From Psychrobacter sp. I-STPA10 (lineage in GTDB: Bacteria; Pseudomonadota; Gammaproteobacteria; Pseudomonadales; Moraxellaceae), in NCBI RefSeq assembly GCF_021012795.1, contig NZ_VFYU01000015.1:62001-126000 (forward strand): a DNA stretch of 64,000 nt, in the 5' to 3' direction. The notes under the pieces are model-generated. The model was not told the DNA's origin. It was given only the letters and a program-made list of their open reading frames with translations, and did not search any database. Below, piece after piece: positions 55,662 to 63,550 of this stretch (its first letter is position 1; each line of letters begins with the position of its first letter). A program made the translations under genes and the position numbers.

Positions 55662-56072
55662 ATGACACAACATAAAACTTTAAGAAATGGATTAATGACA
55701 ACTGCTGCGCTTATTGCCCTTACTGGCTGTGCCACCACCAGTAATATCAGCCCGCAATATGTCGCTCCCAGTACTTATCAAGGCTATGACTGTGCAGGTT
55801 TGCAACAAGAGATTAATCGTATCGATAGCTATATTGCACAAGCCAAAAAACAACAAACCACATTGGCCGCCACTGGCGTGGGGGTTGGTGTATCGGCAGG
55901 ACGTTGGGGTATTTCACCCAATATTACCTTTGGTATTGGTAAAAGCAGCAACTCACAAGCCCGTGATGCCAAGCTATCTCGCTTATTTGGTGAACGAGAT
56001 GCTGCTATACAATCAGCGCGCCTAAAAAAATGTGCCTTTGTTGCAGGGCAAAAAGTATACGGTGAGCAGTAA
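55662..56072 (+). CDS. Hypothetical lipoprotein
   Basis: 136 aa from ATG 55662, with GGAGGC before it; the longer upstream frame lacks such a site. Lipobox LTGC at about residues 20-23. Then VAPSTYQGYDCAGLQQEINR and a small hydrophobic glycine-rich segment (VGVGVSAGRWG), ending with a conserved Cys. I have seen similar small lipoproteins in Gammaproteobacteria but know no function. Confidence 0.7.
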   Translation: MTQHKTLRNGLMTTAALIALTGCATTSNISPQYVAPSTYQGYDCAGLQQEINRIDSYIAQAKKQQTTLAATGVGVGVSAGRWGISPNITFGIGKSSNSQARDAKLSRLFGERDAAIQSARLKKCAFVAGQKVYGEQ

Positions 56073-56159
56073 AATAGCGGTTAGCTATTTTTTAAGCGAA
56101 CTGTTTGGCTCATTAATTGACTACTGACTAAACCCATTAAGCAATCCATTAAGTATTGG

Positions 56160-56903
56160 CTAATGACGTTTTTTTGCCAATACTTTTTTCCAACTGTCAT
56201 CTAGCTCGTTGATGGCAAGCCACGGATTGATAATATCAGCAGCAATCTTTTGTTTTGCGTTCGTCAATGCCCATAGTTGTTTTAAAGTGGCAAATGGGTG
56301 TGGTCGCTCAATTAAATAGACAGGCACGCCACTGGCAATCATGCCGTCTCTTGCCACTTGATAATACCAACCAGCGATGCCCTGCGCTGTTATCCAAGCG
56401 GCAATGTTGTCTCTGCCCAAATACTGCCCAATTTGGTCATTAATTTTGTAGCAAGGTCGGCGTGGTTGCACAATACGCAATTGTACTGCCTGCTTTTCCT
56501 CTGCAAACTGCGCATCTTTATAGTGATACTCATCACCAAATTGAAAGACGTCGCCAATGCAAACCGTATCTTCGGTCATGCTTGGCATACCTGCCACCGC
56601 CTCGGTGGTGATGTTCTCCCCCAGTGTACCGACCCGTACTTTTAAGCCAAACTGAGCATTGATTTGCTCATAAGTCTCTACTGGCATTTGATGTACGGCT
56701 TTGAGTGGCCCGCCATGATGACGACGGTCGGCTTGTTCGTCTTCGATAAGCCCCATAAAATTCACTGCCATCACCCCATCAATGGGGGCTTTGTTAATGG
56801 CACTTGCCTGCTCTCGGGCAAAGGGCATGGCTTTTCCTGTACGCACACAAGTGACTGTGGCAATGGGGGTATGCGGGTCAATATTATTAAAACTGGTATG
56901 CAT
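56160..56903 (-). CDS. MOSC-domain (YiiM-like) protein
   Basis: 247 aa. The MOSC core is visible: HHGGPLKAVHQMPVETYEQ, VGTLGENITTE, CIGDVFQFGD and QPRRPCYKIN with the conserved cysteine (about residue 150). MOSC proteins handle molybdenum cofactor; YiiM-type members reduce N-hydroxylated compounds. AAGGAA precedes the ATG. The C-terminal part from about 175 is the usual 3-alpha domain. Confidence 0.88.
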   Translation of the reverse strand: MHTSFNNIDPHTPIATVTCVRTGKAMPFAREQASAINKAPIDGVMAVNFMGLIEDEQADRRHHGGPLKAVHQMPVETYEQINAQFGLKVRVGTLGENITTEAVAGMPSMTEDTVCIGDVFQFGDEYHYKDAQFAEEKQAVQLRIVQPRRPCYKINDQIGQYLGRDNIAAWITAQGIAGWYYQVARDGMIASGVPVYLIERPHPFATLKQLWALTNAKQKIAADIINPWLAINELDDSWKKVLAKKRH

Positions 56904-56960
56904 GTCAGCGATATTCCTTATACATATTATAAGTATCTATGAGTCCCTGCCCTATCCCAT

Positions 56961-57416
56961 CTAGCGTAGACTGGTTACCCATTGCATGATTTGTGCGCTT
57001 GGCAATGCCCCTGATTGACGCGCAATTTCTTGTCCATGTTGAAAGGCAACCATGGTCGGTAGGCTACGAATGTTATAAGCTGCCGCCGCTTGCTCATATT
57101 GGTCGGTCTGCAATTTGGCAAAGACAATGTGCGGTAAAGATTGCGCTGCTGCGGCAAATTGCGGTGCCATCATCAGGCAAGGCTGACACCAGCTTGCCCA
57201 AAAGTCGATGATGGTGAGCATGTCATTTTTCTGCACGATTTTAGTTAGGCTTTGCGGATTTAGCACTATCGGACTGGCGGTAAATAAGGCTTGATGACAT
57301 TTGCCACAGTTGGGCTGGGGGTTGCTATTGAGCTTGGCGGGGTCGATGCGATTGGTGGCAAGGCAATGTGGGCAGACAAGATGGCTGTTGGTTGCGCTGG
57401 GGTTTTGTTGGCTCAT
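56961..57416 (-). CDS. trxC: Thioredoxin 2
   Basis: 151 aa. The N-terminal zinc finger has Cys15-x2-Cys18 and Cys37-x2-Cys40, the TrxC hallmark. The thioredoxin domain carries FWASWCQPCLMMAPQF, so the redox site is Cys77-Gln-Pro-Cys80 where WCGPC is the rule. The cis-proline loop RSLPTMVAF is normal. It lies 57 bp upstream of the MOSC gene on the same strand. Confidence 0.92.
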   Translation of the reverse strand: MSQQNPSATNSHLVCPHCLATNRIDPAKLNSNPQPNCGKCHQALFTASPIVLNPQSLTKIVQKNDMLTIIDFWASWCQPCLMMAPQFAAAAQSLPHIVFAKLQTDQYEQAAAAYNIRSLPTMVAFQHGQEIARQSGALPSAQIMQWVTSLR

Positions 57417-57530
57417 GGGGGTTCTCTTTTGCTTGATGGCTTTAAATATTGATGGTTTGGAATTTAACTGTTTTAGGTGCTTAGTATGATGGTAAGTTTA
57501 GTATGGTGGTAAGTTAAGATATTTTCTAGT

Positions 57531-57732
57531 TTGCCAGCTATCCTATTAGTTAAAGATTCGTAAAACGTGGCTGACATAAGGCTTTTTAGCCCCTGAGTGA
57601 GGATTAAGATAAAGCACTGCTTTATCCCTCACGCAAGAGAAAATGCCTTAAAGGGCATTTTCTGATATGCCAGTTATCCTATCGATGGTTAAAAAGTCGT
57701 AAAGCTTAGCTCACATAAGGCTTTTTAGCCCC
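57531..57732 (+). repeat. Direct duplication of a 63-66-bp unit around two stem-loops
   Basis: Both units end in ACATAAGGCTTTTTAGCCCC and start GCCAG-TATCCTAT. Between them lie two hairpins, GATAAAGCACTGCTTTATC and AGAAAATGCC/GGGCATTTTCT. Confidence 0.7.
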
Positions 57733-57755
57733 GATAGTAGCGGTATCCTGCTCGG

Positions 57756-57835
57756 CTAGGCGTGTTGCGAGGGCTAGAGCTGAGACAGTGTCGAGGCAAT
57801 AGCAATGTTTCAGCTCGTGCCATCGCCACGCCTAG
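57756..57835. repeat. Nested inverted repeat
   Basis: The outer arms CTAGGCGTG/CACGCCTAG match perfectly. Inside, GAGCTGAGACA/TGTTTCAGCTC pairs with one G-T. It could fold into a long hairpin in DNA or RNA. Confidence 0.65.
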
Positions 57836-57960
57836 TTGGGCAGATACAAGCGGATAGCGGGATTGGCTGCGACTGTTTTGCACCACTTTATACTGTTGTA
57901 TTATAGTACGATGATACGCTAGGCTCGGCAAATATTTGTGATGTGGTGTGGGGATATTCG

Positions 57961-59676
57961 ATGGTAAAAGGGTTGCGGTGGCTAGTGCCTAAATGGCTGC
58001 GTGAATATGCGCCAAAGCAGTTGCCAGCCGATGTGGTGGCAGGTCTGGTGGTGGGTATTTTGGTAATTCCGCAGAGTTTGGGCTATGCGGTATTGGCAGG
58101 GTTGCCGCCTGTGTATGGGCTGTATGCGGCAATTTTGCCAGTGCTGGTGTATGCGTGGGTGGGCTCAAGTAATGTGCAAGCGGTTGGCCCTGTGGCGATT
58201 ACTGCCATTATGACCGCCAGTAGTTTGCAGCCGTTTGCACAGGCTGGCAGTACGCAATATGCGTTGATGGCAAGTTTGCTGGCGTTGATGGTGGGGGTAA
58301 TGCTGTGGCTGGCAGGGCGGCTAAAACAAGGCTGGATTGTGCAGTTTATTAGCCGCGGGGTGTCGGCAGGGTTTGTTAGCGGTGCGGCGGTGCTGATTAT
58401 ACTCAGTCAGCTTAAATATGTGACGGGGGCTAAGATATCAGGTAGTACGCTGCTACAGTACGCCAGCTCGCTTACACAGCATTTGGACTCAGTGAATGTA
58501 CCAACTTTGCTGGTGGGATTGACGGCTTTGGGGTTATTTTTGCTCAACCGCTATGGCAGCAGCTGGCTGTGGCAATCGTGGTTGTCAGATAATCAGGCAA
58601 AATGGGCGGGGCGTTTGTTTCCGTTATTGTTGGTGGTCACTGCGATTGTGCTGTCTGCGTTGGGGGATTGGGACAGGTTGGGTATTGCGGTGATTGATGC
58701 TGTACCTAGCGGCTTTCCGTCGTTTCGTCTGCCTTATGTGCCGTTAGTACACGATGCGCTGGATTTATTACCTACGGCAGCTTTGATGGCGTTAATCGCT
58801 TTTGTGTCGAGTAGCTCGGTGGCGAGTACTTATGCCCGCCAACGGGGGGAACATTTTGATGCCAATGAGGAGTTAAAAGGCTTAGGGCTTGCCAATATTG
58901 CTGGCGGATTTTTTCAGAGTTTTCCTGTAGCAGGTGGGTTTTCACGTACTGCGATTAATGTGGATTCGGGAGCGCAAACGCAGCTGGCAAGTGTGATTAC
59001 GGTGGCGGTGATGGTCGCTGCTTTATTGGTACTGGGCACACTGATTGCGCCTTTGCCCTATGCCCTACTTGGGGCGATGATTATGGCATCTATTATTAGT
59101 TTGATAGATGTGCGTACCCTACGCTCGGCATGGCGTTATGACCGCTTAGATGCGCTGAGTTTTTTGGCGGCATTTGTGGGGGTATTGGCGTTTGGACTAA
59201 ACACAGGACTGGTATTGGGGTTGATGGTGTCGTTTGCCAGTCTGATTTGGCAATCTAGCCAGCCGCATATTGCTGTGGTCGGACAGCTTGGTGAGACGGG
59301 GCATTTTCGTAATATCAACCGCCATAATGTAGTCACCTTTCGCAATTTGCTGATTATGCGTGTCGATGAGAGTTTGTTTTTTGGTAATAGTGAGTCGGTG
59401 CATAGCCAGATTCAAGCTGCGGTGACAAGCCACCCTGATGCTTGTGAGCTGATTCTGATTATGGCAGCGGTAAACCATATTGATTTGACCGCTCAAGAGA
59501 TGCTGATTACTTTAAATAATGAGTTGGTGGCAATGGGTTGGCGGCTGCATTTTAGCTTTATCAAAGGGCCTGTGATGGATGTGATTGAGCAAACGCCAGT
59601 GATTGGTCAGCTATCAGGGCAGGTATTTATGAGTACGGTGGATGCGGTTAATCAGTTTGCTGATAAGAATCCATGA
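57961..59676 (+). CDS. SulP-family anion transporter with STAS domain
   Basis: 571 aa from ATG 57961; an upstream GTG is inside its ribosome-binding region. The first 400 residues hold the SulP helices, starting LPADVVAGLVVGILVIPQSL and VNVDSG-like INVDSGAQTQLAS, and GLFPSL-type loops. The STAS domain is at about residues 440-555 with VVTFRNLLIMRVDESLFFGN. SulP proteins move sulfate, bicarbonate or similar anions; the substrate is unknown. The coding DNA is visibly richer in G/C than its neighbours. Two DUF442 genes follow. Confidence 0.9.
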   Translation: MVKGLRWLVPKWLREYAPKQLPADVVAGLVVGILVIPQSLGYAVLAGLPPVYGLYAAILPVLVYAWVGSSNVQAVGPVAITAIMTASSLQPFAQAGSTQYALMASLLALMVGVMLWLAGRLKQGWIVQFISRGVSAGFVSGAAVLIILSQLKYVTGAKISGSTLLQYASSLTQHLDSVNVPTLLVGLTALGLFLLNRYGSSWLWQSWLSDNQAKWAGRLFPLLLVVTAIVLSALGDWDRLGIAVIDAVPSGFPSFRLPYVPLVHDALDLLPTAALMALIAFVSSSSVASTYARQRGEHFDANEELKGLGLANIAGGFFQSFPVAGGFSRTAINVDSGAQTQLASVITVAVMVAALLVLGTLIAPLPYALLGAMIMASIISLIDVRTLRSAWRYDRLDALSFLAAFVGVLAFGLNTGLVLGLMVSFASLIWQSSQPHIAVVGQLGETGHFRNINRHNVVTFRNLLIMRVDESLFFGNSESVHSQIQAAVTSHPDACELILIMAAVNHIDLTAQEMLITLNNELVAMGWRLHFSFIKGPVMDVIEQTPVIGQLSGQVFMSTVDAVNQFADKNP

Positions 59677-59820
59677 TATGACCTAATCTGTCTTTGTTAG
59701 GTTGCTGCCTTAAATTGCTATCTTCAATTGCTGCCGCAAATTAACGGTAGCGCCGCTTAGGGATAATGGTTATTATAATCATATCTTTATCATTTGAATC
59801 ATTTAATAAATAAGACTTTT

Positions 59821-60153
59821 ATGCCTGCTAACTCTGATATTACTATTTATAAACAAATTTACCCAATCCAATGCCCCACGTTAGTACAGCTTGGCTATTG
59901 CTCGGTGATTAATATTCGCCCCGATGGTGAGTGTGAAACGCAGCCAAGTAGCGATGAGCTAGCGACTGCGGCAGAGCAAACCAACCTTGCCTATGTGTAT
60001 TTGCCGTATGATTGTGACCGTTTAAGTCGGCAGACGATAGAAGCTTTTGCCAAACACTACCATGCGCTACCAAAACCCATCATGCTGTTTTGTGGTACGG
60101 GTAATCGGGCAAAACTCTTGTATCAAAGTGCGCTGATGCAAGGATTGCTATAA
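59821..60153 (+). CDS. DUF442-family phosphatase-like/sulfurtransferase protein, first copy
   Basis: 110 aa from ATG 59821; the TTG 27 bp upstream has no ribosome site. The P-loop reads FCGTGNRAKLL, a Cys-x5-Arg phosphatase loop, preceded by VINIRPDGECETQPSS. The DUF442 domain is often fused to persulfide dioxygenases and linked to sulfur detoxification. It is the weaker-conserved of two tandem copies. Confidence 0.78.
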   Translation: MPANSDITIYKQIYPIQCPTLVQLGYCSVINIRPDGECETQPSSDELATAAEQTNLAYVYLPYDCDRLSRQTIEAFAKHYHALPKPIMLFCGTGNRAKLLYQSALMQGLL

Positions 60154-60225
60154 TCTTAGTGAAATGAATAAAATAAATGAACAACCTTTTATCCACAACT
60201 TTTAATCATAATAAGGAATCATAAT

Positions 60226-60558
60226 ATGACGCATCAAGTCAGCTTTGCAGGACAAATCACCCCAGAGCAAGTACAACAAATCGCCGCTGATGGTTTTAAA
60301 ACCATCATCAACAATCGCCCAGATGGTGAAGCGGCAGACCAACCAGCCAGCAGTGAGATTGAAGCGGCAGCAAAAGCGGCAGGTTTGGCATATAAAGAAA
60401 TTTCCTTTGCTGGTAACGCTTTAACACAGCAACATGTGGAAGACTTTGCTGATTATTTTAATCAAGCTGAACAACCTATTTTAATGTTTTGCCGTACGGG
60501 CAATCGCTCCAATGGCTTGTATGAAGCAGCTAAACAGATGGACATGTTAGACGATTAA
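60226..60558 (+). CDS. DUF442-family phosphatase-like/sulfurtransferase protein, second copy
   Basis: 110 aa. Consensus-like DUF442: TIINNRPDGEAADQPASSE and the P-loop FCRTGNRSNGLYE (Cys-x5-Arg). It is a paralogue of the previous gene, 72 bp upstream. AAGGA precedes the ATG. With the SulP transporter it forms a small sulfur-themed cluster, an inference from family roles. Confidence 0.85.
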   Translation: MTHQVSFAGQITPEQVQQIAADGFKTIINNRPDGEAADQPASSEIEAAAKAAGLAYKEISFAGNALTQQHVEDFADYFNQAEQPILMFCRTGNRSNGLYEAAKQMDMLDD

Positions 60559-60595
60559 TTTATAGATTATAGTTGATAGATTTTAGTTTATAGCG

Positions 60596-61471
60596 CTAAG
60601 CTAATTTTAATCCATACTGCTCACATACCCATGCCAATTGGCTACGTCCAAAGTTGGGGTGGGTGTTGGCAGCAGCAATCATTTCTATCACCACACTGGG
60701 CATTTTTGGTAATATAAACGGCGCATCTGTTGTTGTTAATGCGACCATCTGCCCCAAGCTACTGCTTGCCACCACGGTTATCCCCTGCCCTGATAACACC
60801 AAACTTTGTATCGCTCCCAAGCTGCCTGTACTACACAGCACTTGGCTGGCAATGTTATGCTGGCTCAAGCTTTGTATGGGTGCATGGTGAAAATGACAGC
60901 TTTCATCATAGAGAACCAACGGTACGCTTTGATTTTGCTGATAATATTGGCATAGCCTTTTAGTATCGCCATCATACGCCCACACCCCTGTATCTTGCTG
61001 TAAAAACAGTCCTGCCTTACTGGCTGATGAGCGTGATACAATCGCCACGTCAAGCTCGCCTGCGTCCAGCATCGCGCGCAGCTGCATCGAGTTATGACAG
61101 TGCACATGTATGGGCAGATTAGGCACACATTGATAAATAAGCTGGGTGACTTGAGGCAAAATTCCACCTGCATAATCATCAGGACAACCAAGCTGTAGCG
61201 GACGCATAATCTGACGACTGCCTTGCAACTGCCGCATAGCATCATCATGTAGGCTGATAATATGACGGGCGTAACCCAACAGAAACTTGCCCTCTTCGGT
61301 TAGCTTTAGCTCTCGCCCAGATTTGATAAATAAACGCTTGTCCGTTTGCTCCTCAAGCTTGTGCATCTTTTGGCTAACCGCACTTTGGCTACGGTGTACC
61401 TGCTCTGCTGCCCTTGTATAACTGCCTGTTTCTACCACTGCAATAAAACAACGCAATGCGTCAATATCCAT
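60596..61471 (-). CDS. LysR-family transcriptional regulator
   Basis: 291 aa. The winged helix-turn-helix is at residues 1-60: MDIDALRCFIAVVETGSYTR, AAEQVHRSQSAVSQKMHKLE and LKLTEEGKFLL. The effector-binding domain follows from about 90. The best supported target is the divergent glutathione transferase gene 221 bp away, the usual LysR arrangement. The effector is unknown. Confidence 0.9.
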   Translation of the reverse strand: MDIDALRCFIAVVETGSYTRAAEQVHRSQSAVSQKMHKLEEQTDKRLFIKSGRELKLTEEGKFLLGYARHIISLHDDAMRQLQGSRQIMRPLQLGCPDDYAGGILPQVTQLIYQCVPNLPIHVHCHNSMQLRAMLDAGELDVAIVSRSSASKAGLFLQQDTGVWAYDGDTKRLCQYYQQNQSVPLVLYDESCHFHHAPIQSLSQHNIASQVLCSTGSLGAIQSLVLSGQGITVVASSSLGQMVALTTTDAPFILPKMPSVVIEMIAAANTHPNFGRSQLAWVCEQYGLKLA

Positions 61472-61692
61472 CGCTCACTCCCTACTTTGCCTGCCTTATT
61501 ATGCTTCCTTCACATTGTCATAATGCTTATCATACGTTGATTGTCGCATAATTTTGATAGGGCATTTCAGCATTTTGCTAATAGGTGCTATTAGAAGTTT
61601 GCGTTGGTTATCCTACTTAATGCTTGGCATACTCAAAGCTCATTTTTAAACTTCTTTAAACCATACTTCTTTCAAATAAGTAGGACAACATT

Positions 61693-62409
61693 ATGAATAA
61701 ACCTCTATTAATCATCGGTAATAAAAACTACTCATCATGGTCATTGCGAGCATGGCTACTACTCAAAATGTTTGATATAGACTTTAATGAACACCCCATT
61801 GCTTTATTTAGTGATAGTTCCAAACCCATCTTACAAGCACACTCTGCCACAGGCAAAGTGCCTGTATTGGTTGATGATGGCATTAATATTTGTGACAGCT
61901 TGGCGATTGCTTTGTATGTTAATGACTATCTAACTGATAAAAGCATTTGGGGTAATGAGAAAAACAGTAAAGCCGAACGTAGCCATTGCCAAAGTTTGGT
62001 GGCTGAGATGCACTCAGGACTGATGGGGATACGTAGTGAAATGCCAATGAATATTCGAGCCACTGCCCGTATTCAGCCAAGTAAACAATGTTTGGCAGAC
62101 ATTGCGAGGGTTGAGCAAATCTTTGCCCAGTGTTTGCAAAATAAGGCTAAAAGCAGTGACTTATCTGAAGGATATTTGTTTGGTGAATTTAGCGTTGCCG
62201 ATGCATTTTTTGCCCCTGTCATTTTTCGGCTCAAAACTTATGCCGATGCATCAAAAATTGCCCTAAAGCCCACCACTGAGAAATATTGCGAGGTAATGCT
62301 AAGTAACCCTTATATGCAACAATGGCAAGCATTGGCATTGCAAGAAACGCAGGTCATCGCTGATGATGAAGCAGGGGAAATTGTGCGTGTGGTGGGGGTT
62401 TTGGGATAA
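61693..62409 (+). CDS. Glutathione S-transferase family protein
   Basis: 238 aa. The N-terminal thioredoxin-like domain starts LLIIGNKNYSSWSLRAWLLL with the GST active-site region, then GKVPVLVDDGINICDSLAIA, the cis-proline and glutathione-binding loop. The helical C-terminal domain has SVADAFFAPVIFRL. It lies divergently from the LysR regulator, which probably controls it. The substrate is unknown. Confidence 0.87.
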   Translation: MNKPLLIIGNKNYSSWSLRAWLLLKMFDIDFNEHPIALFSDSSKPILQAHSATGKVPVLVDDGINICDSLAIALYVNDYLTDKSIWGNEKNSKAERSHCQSLVAEMHSGLMGIRSEMPMNIRATARIQPSKQCLADIARVEQIFAQCLQNKAKSSDLSEGYLFGEFSVADAFFAPVIFRLKTYADASKIALKPTTEKYCEVMLSNPYMQQWQALALQETQVIADDEAGEIVRVVGVLG

Positions 62410-62415
62410 GATAAA

Positions 62416-63300
62416 TTATTTTATCTCATCGCCTAGAGCGTCTAATGAATGATTCAAACCGCCACTACCGTGTACCAAGATACCAGCACCAGCCACACAG
62501 TAGGTGTGATAATCCTCCACCTCAATGTTATACACCGTGGTGGTGTATAATGGATAGGCAATACCTGAGGCCTCTGCCCCTGTGTAGCCCTGCCGGTCAT
62601 AATACGGATAGGCGGGGCTATCTTCGGGACTGAGTGGCTCAACATGACTATTAGGACATGCATCATCAAGTACCCAGATTTGCCCATATACGTCCACTTC
62701 TGCTTCTTTATCGCAAAAATCAATTAGGAATCCTTCTTCTGCTCCTTGCCAACCTACCATCTCTTTGCCACCTTGCAAGTAGGCATAGTCTGGACTGAAC
62801 GCCTGATACAAGGGCTTGACCGAACACACGGTGTAGTATTCGTTATGAACACTACTTTTCACCAAATCACCTATCATCAGCTGATCTACCCGCTTCCAAC
62901 GTGGCTCGTCATAATAGGTAACGTTAGCAAACTCGCCTACTTCGTTCACATCATCGGTATAGCCATAGACCATAAACGGATGGTTGGGGGTGACGGCTAG
63001 GTTTACATTGATATAGCCTAGACCACTTCCTAGATCTGACAGCCCCAAATACCAGATGGCTTGCGCTTCGTGCTTAAAGGTATTGATAACCCGTTTTGGC
63101 GTACGCTCCCCAATGCCGTTTTCTGGCATTGCCATGACCATGTCTCCCACCTTAAGCTCTTTGATGGGCTTCCAATAAGGAAATTCAGGTATCGATACCC
63201 ATGTGCCACCAACAAAGCACGCCATATTGCTTGATTGGGTGTTGGCGATTGCCCGCCGCTTTATCTCAGCATACATGGCATTGTTTGTATTGTTTTGCAT
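62416..63300 (-). CDS. Orphan Hint (intein-like) domain protein
   Basis: 294 aa. The Hint domain starts at Cys28 in MACFVGGTWVSIPEF, and has LKVGDMVMAMPENG, block B VTPNHPFMVYG (Thr-x-x-His) and the end VEDYHTYCVAGAGILVHGSG at about residues 262-281. Inteins and polymorphic-toxin Hint domains normally end His-Asn; here it is His-Gly. Only 27 residues precede the domain and about 15 follow, with no toxin domain. It could be a remnant of a larger toxin gene or a self-standing autoprocessing protein. Confidence 0.78.
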   Translation of the reverse strand: MQNNTNNAMYAEIKRRAIANTQSSNMACFVGGTWVSIPEFPYWKPIKELKVGDMVMAMPENGIGERTPKRVINTFKHEAQAIWYLGLSDLGSGLGYINVNLAVTPNHPFMVYGYTDDVNEVGEFANVTYYDEPRWKRVDQLMIGDLVKSSVHNEYYTVCSVKPLYQAFSPDYAYLQGGKEMVGWQGAEEGFLIDFCDKEAEVDVYGQIWVLDDACPNSHVEPLSPEDSPAYPYYDRQGYTGAEASGIAYPLYTTTVYNIEVEDYHTYCVAGAGILVHGSGGLNHSLDALGDEIK

Positions 63301-63344
63301 ACTTATTTACTCTTAATTAAATAATATTATTTAATGATAATAAC

Positions 63345-63376
63345 AAAAAAACCACCTTAAATAAGGTGGTTTTTTC
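63345..63376. terminator. Bidirectional terminator
   Basis: AACCACCTTA/TAAGGTGGTT stem with A and T runs on both sides. Confidence 0.85.
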
Positions 63377-63408
63377 GATTTATCTAAGTCTGTCTAAATT
63401 ATACAAAA

Positions 63409-63454
63409 CTATTACATTACTAAATATTCAAAAGCACTTAATGCACCTTCGCCC
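63409..63454 (-). pseudogene. Diverged second copy of the ahpF 3' end
   Basis: On the minus strand the bases read GEGALSAFEYLVM followed by a stop, parallel to the true ahpF end GEGSKAALSAFEYLVMQ at 63551-63603. The two differ by mostly synonymous changes and a 9-bp gap, so this is not a recent perfect duplication. It may be left from another allele or a past recombination. Confidence 0.65.
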
Positions 63455-63530
63455 CGAAGACCGTTAAAAAACCGTCTGGGGGACGGTTTTTAGGTCTGAG
63501 CCACACAAGCTATGCTTGTGTGTGGGCTGG
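63449..63530. repeat. Hairpin-rich dispersed repeat
   Basis: It begins TTCGCCCCGAAGACCGTTAA, as in 55021-55040 (TTCGCCCCTGAAGAGCGTTA). It contains a strong hairpin AAAACCGTC/GACGGTTTT and another, CACAAGC/GCTTGTG. Confidence 0.65.
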
Positions 63531-63550
63531 TGAAAAATAAATTAATGATA

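Larger units (their letters stand above)
57417..57960. other. Intergenic region with duplicated and structured repeats
   Basis: About 540 bp with no gene called. It holds a direct duplication (57531-57593 and 57667-57732) and a nested inverted repeat at 57756-57835. A minus-strand frame at 57725-57931 covers the structured part and looks spurious. Confidence 0.6.

Noticed and set aside
57531..57732. Prophage attachment-site pair
   Set aside because: The two units are only 136 bp apart with no integrase or phage genes between or near them.
57725..57931. 68-residue minus-strand frame
   Set aside because: It covers the nested inverted repeat; the sequence is unlike a protein and it lacks a start context.
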